A DNA stretch of 64,000 nt from Tuberibacillus sp. Marseille-P3662 (GTDB lineage: Bacteria; Bacillota; Bacilli; Bacillales; Sporolactobacillaceae). This document shows positions 45,837 to 55,723 of the stretch, piece by piece. Each line of letters begins with the position of its first letter. The stretch's first letter is position 1. Position numbers and translations under genes: made by a program. The notes under the pieces were generated by a model that ran no database searches, was not told where the DNA came from, and was given only the letters and a program-made list of their open reading frames with translations. The stretch spans positions 558,001 to 622,000 of the forward strand of contig NZ_FXBS01000006.1 of assembly GCF_900178005.1 (NCBI RefSeq), given 5' to 3'.

Positions 45837-47494
45837 ATCGCCTCATCCTCCTTTTGATCATCTTCACGTTCGGCATTAATCACGTTTGCGAGATTGTCCA
45901 TCTTAATTTTGACTTCACCTTCTGTATCCGACTCTTCGAAAATGGTTTTAATGTGTTGGTCAATGTTCCCTAGATCGAGTTTTGTTAAAATTTCATCCAG
46001 TTCGCCGATAATATTTTCAAATAAATTGATTTTATCGTAAAGTAATTGAAGAATGTGCTCTTCGACAGTGTTCTTAGTTGCAAAATTATAGATATGAACA
46101 TCCTCTTCTTGTCCAAGCCGGTGGATTCGACCGATACGCTGTTCGATCCGCATCGGGTTCCATGGTAGATCATAATTAATAATATGCTGACAAAATTGTA
46201 AGTTAATACCTTCACCACCCGCTTCTGTTGCAATAAGAACCTGGGCTTGGTTCTGGAAGAGCTGTTTCATCCAATCTTTTTTGCTGCGCTTGAATCCACC
46301 CCGGAACGGCACTGATGAGATCCCATGCTGTTGAAGATACCACATGAGATAGAGTTGTGTGGCGCGGTATTCCGTGAAGATAATCACCTTACTATCCACT
46401 TGCTGAATGAGCTCGACGGCTTTCTCAGCTTTAGAGTTTGTTTCAACAGCCTGAATGGCCTCCATAACTGGTTTGATTGCTTCCTGTAGTTGCGGATCAT
46501 TGTCTGCTTCAACCATCTTTTTCAATGTCATATAGAGAGCTTCCCGGCTTGAGCAGGCCTCTCTCTGTAATGTAATCAGTGAGAACCCTTTAGCGAACTC
46601 GGTGTTTCTTAAATGATTTAAGGCATTATACATTTGTTTTTCTTCGTTTGTAAAAGGAATTTCCACTGATTCCACATGACGTTTAGGCCAGTCCATTTCG
46701 GTATCTTGGCGTCGGTTTCGCACCATAACCTGGTTGATTAATGCCCGTAATTTGTCCTGGTTTTTCACCTCATCTTTTCCGGAACGATAGGCGTTAGAAA
46801 AGGCTTCGGCGTTGCCTAGATAGCCGGGTTTCAGCAAAGAGACGAGATAAAAGAGCTCGTCCAATCGATTTTGCACCGGTGTTGCTGTCAGCAATAATGC
46901 AAATTTCTTTTTAATTTGTTGTACAAATTGATAGTTTTTCGTCTTAGGATTCTTCAACTTATGGGCTTCATCAACAATTAATAAATCATAATCTTGTTCT
47001 AAAATAATATCCTTATGCGGCTGCTTTTTAGCGGTATCGATGGATGAGATGACAACATCACATTGCTCCCATACGTAAGATTTTCGTTGAGGGACCGCTG
47101 GAATATAAAATTTGGTTTGTAATTCTGTTGCCCACTGCATGACTAGTGAAGCGGGAACAAGAATTAAGATCTTTTTCGCCAAACCACGAATCATGTATTC
47201 TTTCATAATAAGACCGGCTTCAATCGTTTTACCGAGACCAACTTCATCGGCTAAAATCGCCTTTCCATGCATTTGCTCAATGACGGTTTCTGCTGTTTCT
47301 TTTTGATGGGGTAAAAGATCTAGATTAGGAAGGTGTTTTGGTGCCGTCAGCCCCTTAAATGCCGGAATCTGTAATTCTTGTTCGGCTTGATAGGCGAGTT
47401 GGTACAGATCCCACTGCGCCCATGGTCCGTCCGCTTCAATTTTTTCTGTTAGGTTATCATGCCAAGTGCGGTCAAAATTGATTGTCGGCTGCAT
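45833..47494 (-). CDS. yqhH: SNF2-family DEAD/DEAH helicase YqhH
   Basis: A 553-residue Swi2/Snf2 ATPase. Motif I is ADEVGLGKTIEAGLI, motif II DEAH (VDEAHKLKN), motif III LLTATP, and the C-terminal half has motif V ATEAGGEGINLQ and motif VI QRIGRIHRLGQ. Probably remodels nucleoprotein or RNA polymerase complexes as in RapA relatives. Start ATG 47494 follows AAAGGAACGG. Gene order yqhG-yqhH next to gcv is as in B. subtilis. Confidence 0.9.
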   Translation of the reverse strand: MQPTINFDRTWHDNLTEKIEADGPWAQWDLYQLAYQAEQELQIPAFKGLTAPKHLPNLDLLPHQKETAETVIEQMHGKAILADEVGLGKTIEAGLIMKEYMIRGLAKKILILVPASLVMQWATELQTKFYIPAVPQRKSYVWEQCDVVISSIDTAKKQPHKDIILEQDYDLLIVDEAHKLKNPKTKNYQFVQQIKKKFALLLTATPVQNRLDELFYLVSLLKPGYLGNAEAFSNAYRSGKDEVKNQDKLRALINQVMVRNRRQDTEMDWPKRHVESVEIPFTNEEKQMYNALNHLRNTEFAKGFSLITLQREACSSREALYMTLKKMVEADNDPQLQEAIKPVMEAIQAVETNSKAEKAVELIQQVDSKVIIFTEYRATQLYLMWYLQQHGISSVPFRGGFKRSKKDWMKQLFQNQAQVLIATEAGGEGINLQFCQHIINYDLPWNPMRIEQRIGRIHRLGQEEDVHIYNFATKNTVEEHILQLLYDKINLFENIIGELDEILTKLDLGNIDQHIKTIFEESDTEGEVKIKMDNLANVINAEREDDQKEDEAI

Positions 47495-47623
47495 AAACAC
47501 CGTTCCTTTCAGAATTCTCCGTTGCCAAATGAATCAACATAATGGTAGGATAATAATAGTTAGTATGTTCAAATAGGTAGAGACTTATAAGTTGAACCTT
47601 AATTTCATATCTTGCGAATGATA

Positions 47624-47856
47624 ACAAGGGGAGAGACCTAGCACTCGGATTGATATTTGATTCAAGTCAGTGCCGGGCGCCGAAGGAGCAAACGAAATCA
47701 ATTCGTGAATCTCTCAGGCAAAAGAACTCTTGTTAGACGCACCTCTGGAGAGTGCTTACTTGAGCCACCTACGAGGCCCAATATGACATTTGGCTGAAAC
47801 TTTCTGGTATCCGGACAGGGGGACACAAAAGACTTGTGTTTCCCTGTCTTTTTTTA
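47624..47856 (+). promoter_or_regulatory. Tandem glycine riboswitch with terminator
   Basis: Aptamer 1 spans about 47624-47735 (closing AACAAG / CTTGTT, GGGGAGAGACC, GCCGAAGGAGCAAAC, CTCTCAGGCAAAAG). Aptamer 2 spans about 47738-47825 (CCTCTGGAGAG, CACCTACGAGG, ACTTTCTGGTATCC). A terminator follows at 47813-47856 (GACAGGG-GACACAA / TTGTGTTTCCCTGTC plus T7) and shares bases with the end of aptamer 2, so glycine binding should prevent termination. It controls gcvT-gcvPA-gcvPB, the standard arrangement in Bacilli. Confidence 0.93.
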
Positions 47857-47880
47857 TGCTTTTTTATAAGGGGGAAGGTT

Positions 47881-48978
47881 ATGAGTGATTTAAAACGCAC
47901 ACCACTCTATGAAAAATTTCAAGAAAATGGCGCCAAAACGGTTGACTTTGGCGGTTGGGAACTTCCGGTTAAATTTTCAGGCATTAAGGATGAACATCAT
48001 GCCGTGCGCGAACGGGCTGGTTTGTTTGATGTCTCACATATGGGAGAAGTATCCGTGACGGGCGATGATGCTGAGGCGTTTCTGCAGTATCTCGTTACGA
48101 ATGATATAAAACAACTGGCTGCGGGAGTGGCCCAATATACAGCGATGTGCTATGAAGATGGCGGAACTGTAGATGACTTAATTATTTATAAACTTGACGT
48201 TAACAACTATTTATTAGTTATTAATGCTGCAAATGAAGCGCAAGACTTTGAGTGGATTCAGTCTCATGCTGGAGGCAACGTTAATATCAAGAATATTTCG
48301 AATGAAGTGGCACAATTGGCTGTTCAAGGTCCGGAAGCGGAAGCGATTGTTCAATCGCTAACAGGCGTCTCTTTAGATGATATTGGCTTCTTTAACTTTA
48401 AAAACCATGTGGATCTTGCTGGTATTCAAAGTTTAGTTTCCCGAACGGGTTACACAGGAGAAAATGGATTTGAAATCTACTGTGCCTGGGATGACGCTCC
48501 AAGACTTTGGGATGCGATTCAGGCTGCGGGTGAGAGCAAAGGATTGGCTCTTTGTGGATTGGGCGCTCGTGACACGTTACGTTTCGAGGCGAAATTACCT
48601 TTATACGGTCAAGAATTAAGCAAAGACATTTCACCGGTTGAAGCGGGGATTGGCTTTGCTGTCAAAGTTAAGAACGAGGATGACTTTATTGGTAAAGCTG
48701 CTTTGAAGGCACAAAAAGAGAACGGGGCACCACGCAAATTAGTCGGAGTAGAAATGATCGATAAAGGCATTCCTAGAACCCACTATGCGGTCTTTTCTGA
48801 TGATCAAAAAATAGGGGAGATAACCACAGGAACCCAGTCTCCTACCCTCAATAAAAATCTTGGCTTAGCTCTCATTACCCGTGACTATGCGGAAAAGGGG
48901 CATGAAGTCGAGGTTGATATCCGTGGAAAGCGTAAAAAAGCAATCATTATAGGTACACCATTTTATAAACGAAGTTAA
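47881..48978 (+). CDS. gcvT: Glycine cleavage system T protein (aminomethyltransferase)
   Basis: Transfers the methylene group from H-protein-bound aminomethyl to tetrahydrofolate, releasing ammonia. The 365-residue protein has the N-terminal [24 protein letters not shown] signature, [10 protein letters not shown] and the C-terminal GCV_T barrel. ATG 47881 follows AGGGGGAAGG. The frame runs back into the riboswitch terminator, but that part is not coding. Confidence 0.95.
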   Translation: MSDLKRTPLYEKFQENGAKTVDFGGWELPVKFSGIKDEHHAVRERAGLFDVSHMGEVSVTGDDAEAFLQYLVTNDIKQLAAGVAQYTAMCYEDGGTVDDLIIYKLDVNNYLLVINAANEAQDFEWIQSHAGGNVNIKNISNEVAQLAVQGPEAEAIVQSLTGVSLDDIGFFNFKNHVDLAGIQSLVSRTGYTGENGFEIYCAWDDAPRLWDAIQAAGESKGLALCGLGARDTLRFEAKLPLYGQELSKDISPVEAGIGFAVKVKNEDDFIGKAALKAQKENGAPRKLVGVEMIDKGIPRTHYAVFSDDQKIGEITTGTQSPTLNKNLGLALITRDYAEKGHEVEVDIRGKRKKAIIIGTPFYKRS

Positions 48979-48995
48979 TGAAGGAGGGCAATGGA

Positions 48996-50351
48996 ATGTC
49001 TCATTATCGTTATTTACCTGTAACCGAGTCGGATCGAAATGACATGCTACAAACGATTGGTGCCGCATCTATTGATGAGTTGTTTGCTGATGTACCGGAA
49101 AACATTAGGTTTAAAGGGCAGCTTAATGTTGAACCTGCATTATCAGAAACGGAAATCTATCGATTAATGAATGACCTTGCGGAAAAAAACACTCATTTAA
49201 AGGAAGTGCCTTCGTTTCTTGGGGCAGGTGTGTATGATCATTACATGCCTTCTGTCGTTAATCATGTGATTTCCCGGTCGGAATTTTATAGTGCATACAC
49301 ACCTTATCAGCCGGAAATTTCTCAGGGGGAACTTCAAGCTATTTTTGAGTTTCAAACGATGATTAGTGAATTGACAGGTACGGAAGTCGCCAACTCATCG
49401 ATGTATGATGGCCCAACGGCTTTAGCAGAAGCGGCGTTGCTCAGTGTTGGGGCGACACGCAAAGATAAAGTCATCGTGTCTGAAACAGTGCATCCAGAAG
49501 CTCGTGAAGTTTTACAAACTTATGCCAAAGGTCACGATTTGGAGATTGTCACCATCCCCGCCAAAGACGGTGTTACGGATAGCGAGAAGTTAACGGCAGC
49601 GGTTGATGATGATACCGCATCTGTTATTGTGCAATATCCGAACTTTTATGGGCAAATTGAGCCGTTGAAAGATTTAGAACCGATCGCTCATCAAGGGAAA
49701 AAATCGATGATGATTGTCTCCAGTAATCCACTTTCGCTTGGATTGTTGACACCGCCTGGATCGTTGGGAGCGGATGTCGTTGTGGGCGACTGTCAACCTT
49801 TGGGCATTCCGTCATCTTATGGAGGTCCCCATTGCGGCTATTTCGCCACGTCGAAGAAATATATGCGCAAAGTTCCCGGTCGTCTTGTTGGACAAACAGT
49901 TGATGAGGATGGCCACCGCGGTTTTGTATTAACCTTGCAGACGCGTGAGCAACATATCCGTCGGGATAAAGCGACGTCAAATATTTGCTCGAATCAAGCC
50001 CTCAACGCTTTGGCCTCATCTGTCGCCATAGCTGCTCTTGGCAAACAAGGTATTGAAGAAATGGCACGGCAAAACGTTCATAAGTCTCGATATGCAGCGA
50101 AGCAACTGCAAACAGCTGGCGTAACAATAATTACCAGCGGTGCTTATTTTAATGAATTTGTGGTTGATTGCAAAGGGTCTGTTAAAGATGTCAACCGCCG
50201 TTTGCATGAAAAAGGGATCATCGGTGGATTTGATCTTGGACGCGTGAATACTAGATTTGAAAACCATATGCTTATTGCTGTTACGGAGCAAAGGGCAAAA
50301 GAGGAAATTGACCAATTTGCGGAAGCGTTGGGAGGGGTTGTCCGTGATTAA
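48996..50351 (+). CDS. gcvPA: Glycine dehydrogenase (decarboxylating) subunit 1
   Basis: Alpha half of the two-subunit P protein, 451 residues, beginning [18 protein letters not shown]. It contains the [18 protein letters not shown] and [15 protein letters not shown] signatures. The PLP-binding lysine lies in subunit 2. Start ATG 48996 is placed behind GAAGGAGGGC; it overlaps gcvPB by 8 bp. Confidence 0.95.
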   Translation: MSHYRYLPVTESDRNDMLQTIGAASIDELFADVPENIRFKGQLNVEPALSETEIYRLMNDLAEKNTHLKEVPSFLGAGVYDHYMPSVVNHVISRSEFYSAYTPYQPEISQGELQAIFEFQTMISELTGTEVANSSMYDGPTALAEAALLSVGATRKDKVIVSETVHPEAREVLQTYAKGHDLEIVTIPAKDGVTDSEKLTAAVDDDTASVIVQYPNFYGQIEPLKDLEPIAHQGKKSMMIVSSNPLSLGLLTPPGSLGADVVVGDCQPLGIPSSYGGPHCGYFATSKKYMRKVPGRLVGQTVDEDGHRGFVLTLQTREQHIRRDKATSNICSNQALNALASSVAIAALGKQGIEEMARQNVHKSRYAAKQLQTAGVTIITSGAYFNEFVVDCKGSVKDVNRRLHEKGIIGGFDLGRVNTRFENHMLIAVTEQRAKEEIDQFAEALGGVVRD

Positions 50352-51810
50352 ACAACCAGAGCAACCATTGATTTTTGAATTGAGTCGTACTGGACGCGTC
50401 GCTTATAGTCTTCCGGAACTCGATGTGCCAGAAGTGGATCTCACAGACGAATTTGATGAAACGTATATCAGGGAAGATCCACCTGACTTACCGGAAGTAA
50501 GTGAATTGCAACTGATGCGGCACTACACGGCATTGTCACAAAGAAATCATGGGGTTGATTCCGGATTTTATCCATTAGGATCGTGTACAATGAAGTACAA
50601 TCCAAAGATTAATGAGGATGTTGCCCGGATCGCGGGATTGGCTCATATCCATCCTTATCAGGAAGCCGAGACAGTTCAAGGGGCTATGGAGCTTATGTAC
50701 CGCTTGCAAGGAAATTTGGCTGAAATAACCGGCATGGATGAGGTGACTTTGCAACCGGCAGCAGGTGCACAGGGTGAGTGGACCGGACTTATGATCATTC
50801 GTGCTTATCATGAGGCGAGGGGCGATCATCATCGAACGAAAGTTATTGTCCCTGATTCGGCTCACGGAACCAATCCAGCCTCAGCAACAGTAGCTGGGTT
50901 TGAAGCTGTTACGGTTAAGTCAAATGATCAAGGTATTGTTGACCTTGACGACTTAAAACGCGTTGTTGGTAATGATACAGCGGCATTAATGTTGACAAAT
51001 CCTAATACAGTCGGCCTGTTTGAGCAGGACATTTCTGAAATGGCTGCGATTGTCCATGAGGCAGGTGGCAAGCTCTATTATGACGGCGCGAATATGAATG
51101 CCATTATGGGGGTTACACGTCCTGGTGACATGGGCTTTGATGTCGTTCATCTTAATCTTCATAAAACGTTCACGGGTCCACATGGTGGCGGTGGTCCAGG
51201 TTCTGGACCGGTCGGAGTTAAATCGGAGTTGAGCCGGTTTTTACCGAAGCCAGTGCTCGTTAAGCATAATGAGGGCTATGCATTTGATCATAACCGTCCC
51301 GATTCGATTGGCCGTGTCAAACCATTCTATGGTAATTTTGGTATCAATCTACGAGCCTACACTTATATACGGACGATGGGAAGTGATGGGTTAAATCAAG
51401 TATCAAAAGATGCCGTATTAAATGCGAATTATTTAATGAGACGGCTAGAGCCATATTACATTTTGCCGTATGATCAACATTGTAAGCATGAATTTGTCGT
51501 TTCAGGAAAAAGACAGAAGAAACAAGGTGTGCGAACATTAGATATGGCCAAACGCATGCTTGATTTTGGTTACCATCCACCGACAATCTATTTTCCGTTG
51601 GTCGTTGATGAATGTATGATGATTGAACCGACGGAAACTGAGGCTAAAGAAACGTTGGATGAATTTGCTGATACGTTGATTCAAATTGCCCATGAGGCAG
51701 AGCAGACGCCAGAAGTTGTACAGGAAGCCCCACACGACACAATTGTGAGTCGTTTGGACGAAACTCAGGCAGCGCGCCAACCGCGTCTCCGTTATCACGC
51801 TGAAAAATAA
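50344..51810 (+). CDS. gcvPB: Glycine dehydrogenase (decarboxylating) subunit 2
   Basis: PLP-bearing half of the P protein, 488 residues. Lys274 in [23 protein letters not shown] is the Schiff-base lysine. GTG 50344 overlaps the gcvPA end and follows GGGAGGGG. The stop codon touches the target duplication of a MITE-like repeat. Confidence 0.95.
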   Translation: MIKQPEQPLIFELSRTGRVAYSLPELDVPEVDLTDEFDETYIREDPPDLPEVSELQLMRHYTALSQRNHGVDSGFYPLGSCTMKYNPKINEDVARIAGLAHIHPYQEAETVQGAMELMYRLQGNLAEITGMDEVTLQPAAGAQGEWTGLMIIRAYHEARGDHHRTKVIVPDSAHGTNPASATVAGFEAVTVKSNDQGIVDLDDLKRVVGNDTAALMLTNPNTVGLFEQDISEMAAIVHEAGGKLYYDGANMNAIMGVTRPGDMGFDVVHLNLHKTFTGPHGGGGPGSGPVGVKSELSRFLPKPVLVKHNEGYAFDHNRPDSIGRVKPFYGNFGINLRAYTYIRTMGSDGLNQVSKDAVLNANYLMRRLEPYYILPYDQHCKHEFVVSGKRQKKQGVRTLDMAKRMLDFGYHPPTIYFPLVVDECMMIEPTETEAKETLDEFADTLIQIAHEAEQTPEVVQEAPHDTIVSRLDETQAARQPRLRYHAEK

Positions 51811-51815
51811 TAAAA

Positions 51816-51960
51816 GGCTGTTTTCTAAAAGATTGTTGCTTTTGCATGGTATAAAAAACGACTCTAAACGCTCTGAGCAGCCCGAATACACGTAGACTCC
51901 CGCGGAAAGCGAAGTGTATTTGGGCTGCGGTCAAAAGCAACCATTCATACGAAAACAGCC
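51816..51960. mobile_element. MITE-like palindromic element, copy 1 (145 bp)
   Basis: Ends GGCTGTTTTC ... GAAAACAGCC, with inner inverted repeats GTTGCTTTTG / CAAAAGCAAC and GCAGCCCGAATACAC / GTGTATTTGGGCTGC, so the whole can fold as one long hairpin. Flanked by TAATAAAA (51808-51815) and AAATAAAA (51961-51968), an 8-bp target duplication with one mismatch. No open frame. Inserted right at the gcvPB stop. Confidence 0.75.
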
Positions 51961-51965
51961 AAATA

Positions 51966-52013
51966 AAAAGAACAAGGCTATCCAGAGAATGAACTGGGTA
52001 GCCTTGTTCTTTT
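51966..52013. terminator. Terminator between gcvPB and yqhL
   Basis: Stem AAAAGAACAAGGCTATCCAG / CTGGGTAGCCTTGTTCTTTT. It can serve both converging genes, with the MITE lying between it and gcvPB. Confidence 0.88.
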
Positions 52014-52020
52014 GAAAGAT

Positions 52021-52401
52021 CTATTTCTTTTTCTTAACTTTTCCGGTCCACTTTTTAAAACCGCCTTTAAGCTGGTAGATGTCTTTATGGCCCATTTTTT
52101 TCAACATATTGGCAGCGCGTGCGCTTCGCATCCCACTTTGGCAATAAAGATAAACGGGCTTATCTTTTCTAATTTCAGATTTCCGCATTTTCATTTGTGT
52201 CATGGGGATATTTCTTGCTCCTAGAATGTGTCCGCCATCAAACTCATTAGGCTCACGAACATCAATCAATTGTGCTTTCCGGTAATCCTGTTTAAACTCT
52301 TCTTCGGTTAAGGTTGTTAGAAATGTTTTCTGATAGAGCTGACGTCCTAATACATAAAGTATAAGTGCCACAATGACGACAATTGGAAAAATCCACTGCA
52401 T
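52021..52401 (-). CDS. yqhL: Membrane-anchored rhodanese-like protein YqhL
   Basis: A 126-residue protein with one N-terminal transmembrane helix (3-20) and a rhodanese domain: LIDVREPNEFDGGHILGARNIP and active-site loop C87-Q-S-G-M-R-S. Rhodaneses carry persulfide sulfur; the partner of YqhL is unknown. Start ATG 52401 follows AAAGGGG. Confidence 0.88.
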   Translation of the reverse strand: MQWIFPIVVIVALILYVLGRQLYQKTFLTTLTEEEFKQDYRKAQLIDVREPNEFDGGHILGARNIPMTQMKMRKSEIRKDKPVYLYCQSGMRSARAANMLKKMGHKDIYQLKGGFKKWTGKVKKKK

Positions 52402-52666
52402 GTTGCTATACCCCTTTATATTAATAAACTGAAATAACATCCATGATTTATTATAACTTGATATTCATTAATTTTAAAGCCAACAATCACCAAAATAGAT
52501 GGATTGAAATTGTGATTAATAGAATGCTATAGTTAAAAATGCTGATTGGCGAAGGCAATTGACAATCGAAAGAAACGCAACGGACAAAATTCTTGAAAAT
52601 AATCATCTTTTGTTACGAAATCTCTTAATCTCTCTTTTTATCTTCTTTTTTTAGATGATTTGTGAA

Positions 52667-52695
52667 TTGACATTTGCCGGCAAGTTTGGTCGAAT
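52667..52695 (+). promoter_or_regulatory. nrdJ promoter
   Basis: TTGACA (52667-52672), 17-bp spacer, TCGAAT (52690-52695) as a weak -10. The first NrdR box starts at the -10, so NrdR binding would block RNA polymerase. The rest of 52402-52660 is AT-rich without a gene or recognisable cobalamin riboswitch. Confidence 0.6.
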
Positions 52696-52710
52696 AACAA
52701 TATATAGTAC
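52695..52710 (+). promoter_or_regulatory. NrdR box 1
   Basis: The core CAATATATAG (52698-52707) matches the NrdR consensus CwAtATaTwG at every position. Overlaps the end of the -10 element. Confidence 0.85.
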
Positions 52711-52727
52711 TTTGGTTGTTTTTTAAA

Positions 52728-52743
52728 TCACAATATATTGTAT
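52728..52743 (+). promoter_or_regulatory. NrdR box 2
   Basis: The core CAATATATTG (52731-52740) again matches the consensus fully. It is 33 bp from box 1, close to three helical turns as in other NrdR-controlled genes. Supports repression by NrdR-(d)ATP. Confidence 0.85.
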
Positions 52744-52797
52744 TCTATCGTTTTAAAAGTTAATATATATACATAAGAGTTATAAGGAGGGCATGTC

Positions 52798-54237
52798 ATG
52801 AGTGTGACCGTTCAGGAACCGCTATCGGTCAATCAAGAACAATTAAATCGGGACATTGAACTGTTTCCGCAAGTGTATCCTATCACAGATGATATGAAAC
52901 AAACGCAAGAGGGCGTCTCTCGCTTAGTTATGCTAGATCGGTATGCTTTCAAGGATACGGGGAAGAAAACATTCAAAATCGGAGACTTTGTTGTTTTAAC
53001 TGTTAAAAATGATCCGAAGTTTCCAGCCCGGGGATTGGGTGTCATTCAATCCATTGATTGGGAACATAATCGAGCAAGTGTTTTGATAAATGAGGAGCAC
53101 CGTGTTGCCTTGGATGAACAAGAAGAACAGGCATCCGGTGTTGCGACGCGTCCTTTAGATGTGATCGATAAACCGCTCGAGATATATTATGAGCAAATTG
53201 CGAAACGTAATGCCCGCGGGCTCTCCGAAGTGGAAACATCCCCGGAAAAGCAGCAGGCCTCATTCGAGCGTTTTTATGAACAACTGGTCAATCAAAACTT
53301 TGTCCCAGCTGGACGAGTATTATACGGTGCCGGTGCTGATACAGATGTGACATATTTTAATTGTTACGTCATGCCATATATCCAAGATTCACGCGAAGGC
53401 ATCGCGGAACACCGCAAGAAAGTGATGGAAATCATGAGTCGCGGCGGCGGTGTGGGTACGAATGGTTCAACCCTCCGGCCAAGAAATACGCTAGCCCGCG
53501 GTGTTAATGGCAAGTCTTCCGGTTCTGTCTCATGGCTTGATGACATTGCCAAGCTCACGCATCTTGTCGAGCAAGGCGGCAGTCGCCGTGGGGCGCAGAT
53601 GATTATGTTGGCGGACTGGCATCCAGATATTATTGATTTTATTATCTCGAAAATGCAGAATCCGCGGATTTTACGCTATCTATTGGAAAATACCAATGAC
53701 GAACAAATCCGTCAGGCAGCAAAGGAGAAGTTGAATTTTAAACCGTTAACGCAAACGGAAGAAGCGATGTATCAAGGCATCCTGAATTATAAAAACTTTC
53801 CTGGACAAGGCGGTTTTGATGATCAGGCGATCAAAGAAGCCGAAAATAAATTAAATACTGGTGGCACTTACACCGTTAATAATCCGGAATTTCTCACGGG
53901 TGCTAACATTTCCGTTTGTTTGACGGACGAGTTCATGAAAGCTGTTGAGAATGATGGTGATCATTACCTGCGCTTCCCTGACGTTGAAAATTATAACGCA
54001 GAAGACATGCAAGCTTATAATGACAATTGGCAAGAATGCGGCGATGTTCGCGACTGGGAACACCAAGGCTATCAGGTCCGGACGTACCGTACTATAAAGG
54101 CTCGGGAACTATGGAATTTGATCAACATCTGTGCAACTTATTCCGCTGAACCTGGCATTTTCTTTATTGATAATGCCAATGACAAAACAAATGCAACAGC
54201 GTACGGCCAAAAAGTCGTTGCGACGAATCCGTGTGGT
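52798..54237 (+). CDS. nrdJ: Adenosylcobalamin-dependent ribonucleotide reductase, exon 1
   Basis: Class II reductase making deoxynucleotides with a B12-derived radical. Exon 1 encodes residues 1-480, including Cys189 (YFNCYVMPY, one of the redox pair), the MSRGGGVGTNGSTLRPRN effector/substrate loops and, at its end, N477-P-C479-G480, where Cys479 is the thiyl-radical cysteine. The coding frame then runs three codons into the intron and stops at TAG 54247, so unspliced mRNA would give a truncated 483-residue protein. RBS AAGGAGGG. Continues at 54490. Confidence 0.93.
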
Positions 54238-54489
54238 AAGGTAGCCTAGTTTGCCTCACGTAAAAAACCGTGGAATGAAGCGGGAACCCTGAGATTGGGA
54301 ATCCGAACCGAAGGCTAGTCTTAACAGATTAGTCAGGGGCAGAGCATAGGTAGTGAAACTGTTTTAGTCAGAATATAATCTACCCAAGAGGCCGCGGCAG
54401 TAGTTAAGCCTACTGAAAAGATATGCCGAACTTGCACGAAGATTAAAGTGCAAGAAGTACGGATAAAAAGCCGTACGATAACATAATTG
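54238..54489 (+). other. Group I self-splicing intron in nrdJ (252 nt, no ORF)
   Basis: P1: exon CGTGTGGT pairs with GCCTCACG (54253-54260), with the obligatory U.G at the 5' splice site and one mismatch. P10: 3' exon GAAC pairs with GTTT (54249-54252), immediately before the guide. P3: CCGTGG 54268-54273 / CCGCGG 54392-54397. P6: CTAGTC / GATTAG (near 54315-54332). P7: GCATA 54344-54348 / TATGC 54422-54426 inside AAGATATGCC. P8: CAGTAG 54398-54403 / CTACTG 54410-54415. P9 hairpins: CTTGCAC / GTGCAAG (54431-54454) and GTACGG / CCGTAC (54457-54476). The intron ends in G (54489). Excision gives G480-E481 in frame. No homing endonuclease fits in 252 nt. Confidence 0.93.
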
Positions 54490-55617
54490 GAACAACCGTT
54501 AGCACCTTATTCTGTCTGTAATTTGGCCGCTGTTAATTTGGCACAAATGGCCGATCACAATGCGAAAACCGTCGACTTTGCTAAACTTAAGGAAACGGTC
54601 CGTGTTGGCGTGCGTATGCAAGACAATGTCATTGATGCGACACCATACTTCCTAGAAGAAAACCGCGTTCAGGCACTTGGTGAACGCCGGGTCGGTTTAG
54701 GCGTTATGGGACTTCATGATTTGCTGATTTATTGTGAAACCGAATATGGTTCTGAAGATGGTAACCAATTGGTTGATCAAATCTTTGAAACGATGGCGGT
54801 TACCGCTTATGAAACATCGATTGAGTTAGCGAAAGAAAAAGGCAGCTTTCCGTTTCTTGAAGGTGCAACCGAGCAGGCGACAAGTGAACTACGGGAACGT
54901 TTTGTTAATACCGGTTATGTCAGCCAGCTACCGGACCACGTTAAGGAAGGGATTGCAACCTACGGTATTCGCAATTCGCATCTGTTGACGGTAGCACCAA
55001 CAGGATCCACGGGGACCATGGTCGGCGTATCCACAGGTTTGGAACCGTATTTCTCATTTTCATACTTCCGCAGTGGTCGGCTTGGCAAATTCATTGAGGT
55101 TAAAGCGGACATTGTTCAAGAATATCTTGATGAACATCCGGATGCGGATCCTAATCAGTTGCCGCATTGGTTTGTCACAGCGATGACGATGACGCCAGAA
55201 GCTCATGCGGATACACAGTGTGTCATTCAACGTTGGGTGGACAGCTCCATTAGTAAGACGGTGAATGCGCCAAAAGGTTATACGGTTGATCAGGTCAAAT
55301 CCGTTTATGAGCGTTTATATAACGGCGGAGCCAAGGGCGGCACCGTCTATGTTGACGGTAGCCGTGATTCGCAAGTATTGACGCTCAAAGCCGAAGAAAA
55401 TATGACCGATGAACAAGCATCGACGGAACCATCGGAAGATGAGGACGACCATAAAGTCGTGATTTTAGATACCATTAATGAACTTGAGAAAACCGATGTC
55501 ACCTATGGCAATGAGGTTGGCGATACTTGCCCTGTTTGCCGTCAAGGGACGGTTGAAGAAATTGGTGGATGTAATACATGCACGAACTGCAATGCTCAGT
55601 TGAGATGCGGATTATAA
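54490..55617 (+). CDS. nrdJ: Adenosylcobalamin-dependent ribonucleotide reductase, exon 2
   Basis: Exon 2 encodes residues 481-855: E481-QPLAPYSVCNLAAVNLA (Glu481 being the catalytic glutamate of NPCGE), LGVMGLHDLL, the APTGSTGTMVGVSTGLEP phosphate-binding loop and a C-terminal CPVCRQGT...CNTCTNC zinc-ribbon tail carrying the terminal cysteines that re-reduce the active site. A TTG at 54487 is in frame but belongs to the intron end; without residues 1-480 the polypeptide would lack half the barrel. Spliced length 855 fits class II enzymes of Bacilli. Confidence 0.93.
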   Translation, partial: EQPLAPYSVCNLAAVNLAQMADHNAKTVDFAKLKETVRVGVRMQDNVIDATPYFLEENRVQALGERRVGLGVMGLHDLLIYCETEYGSEDGNQLVDQIFETMAVTAYETSIELAKEKGSFPFLEGATEQATSELRERFVNTGYVSQLPDHVKEGIATYGIRNSHLLTVAPTGSTGTMVGVSTGLEPYFSFSYFRSGRLGKFIEVKADIVQEYLDEHPDADPNQLPHWFVTAMTMTPEAHADTQCVIQRWVDSSISKTVNAPKGYTVDQVKSVYERLYNGGAKGGTVYVDGSRDSQVLTLKAEENMTDEQASTEPSEDEDDHKVVILDTINELEKTDVTYGNEVGDTCPVCRQGTVEEIGGCNTCTNCNAQLRCGL

Positions 55618-55622
55618 GGTTG

Positions 55623-55657
55623 ATGAAGCGGTCCTAGTGGGGCCGCTTCTTCTTGTT
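55623..55657 (+). terminator. Terminator after nrdJ
   Basis: Stem GAAGCGG-t-CC / GG-gg-CCGCTTC followed by a T-rich tail. Confidence 0.7.
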
Positions 55658-55723
55658 ATTATGGTTGATCATGCTTGTCTCAAGCTATCAAGTATTGTAT
55701 GATTTTATTATGTTGTTATTGTA

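Noticed and set aside
52402-52797. Cobalamin riboswitch upstream of nrdJ
   Set aside because: No B12-box-like GCCACTG or extended aptamer structure is visible; the region instead holds NrdR boxes and a standard promoter.
54238-54489. Frameshift, assembly error or intein as the cause of the split nrdJ
   Set aside because: Both exons are in one frame with perfect motif rejoining. The insert contains stops, so it is not an intein, and it folds with group I pairings that an assembly error would not create. Group II features (5' GTGYG, domain V) are absent.
54487-55617. Independent gene starting at TTG 54487
   Set aside because: The frame continues the reductase after the intron, begins in the middle of its active-site motif and has no ribosome binding site.
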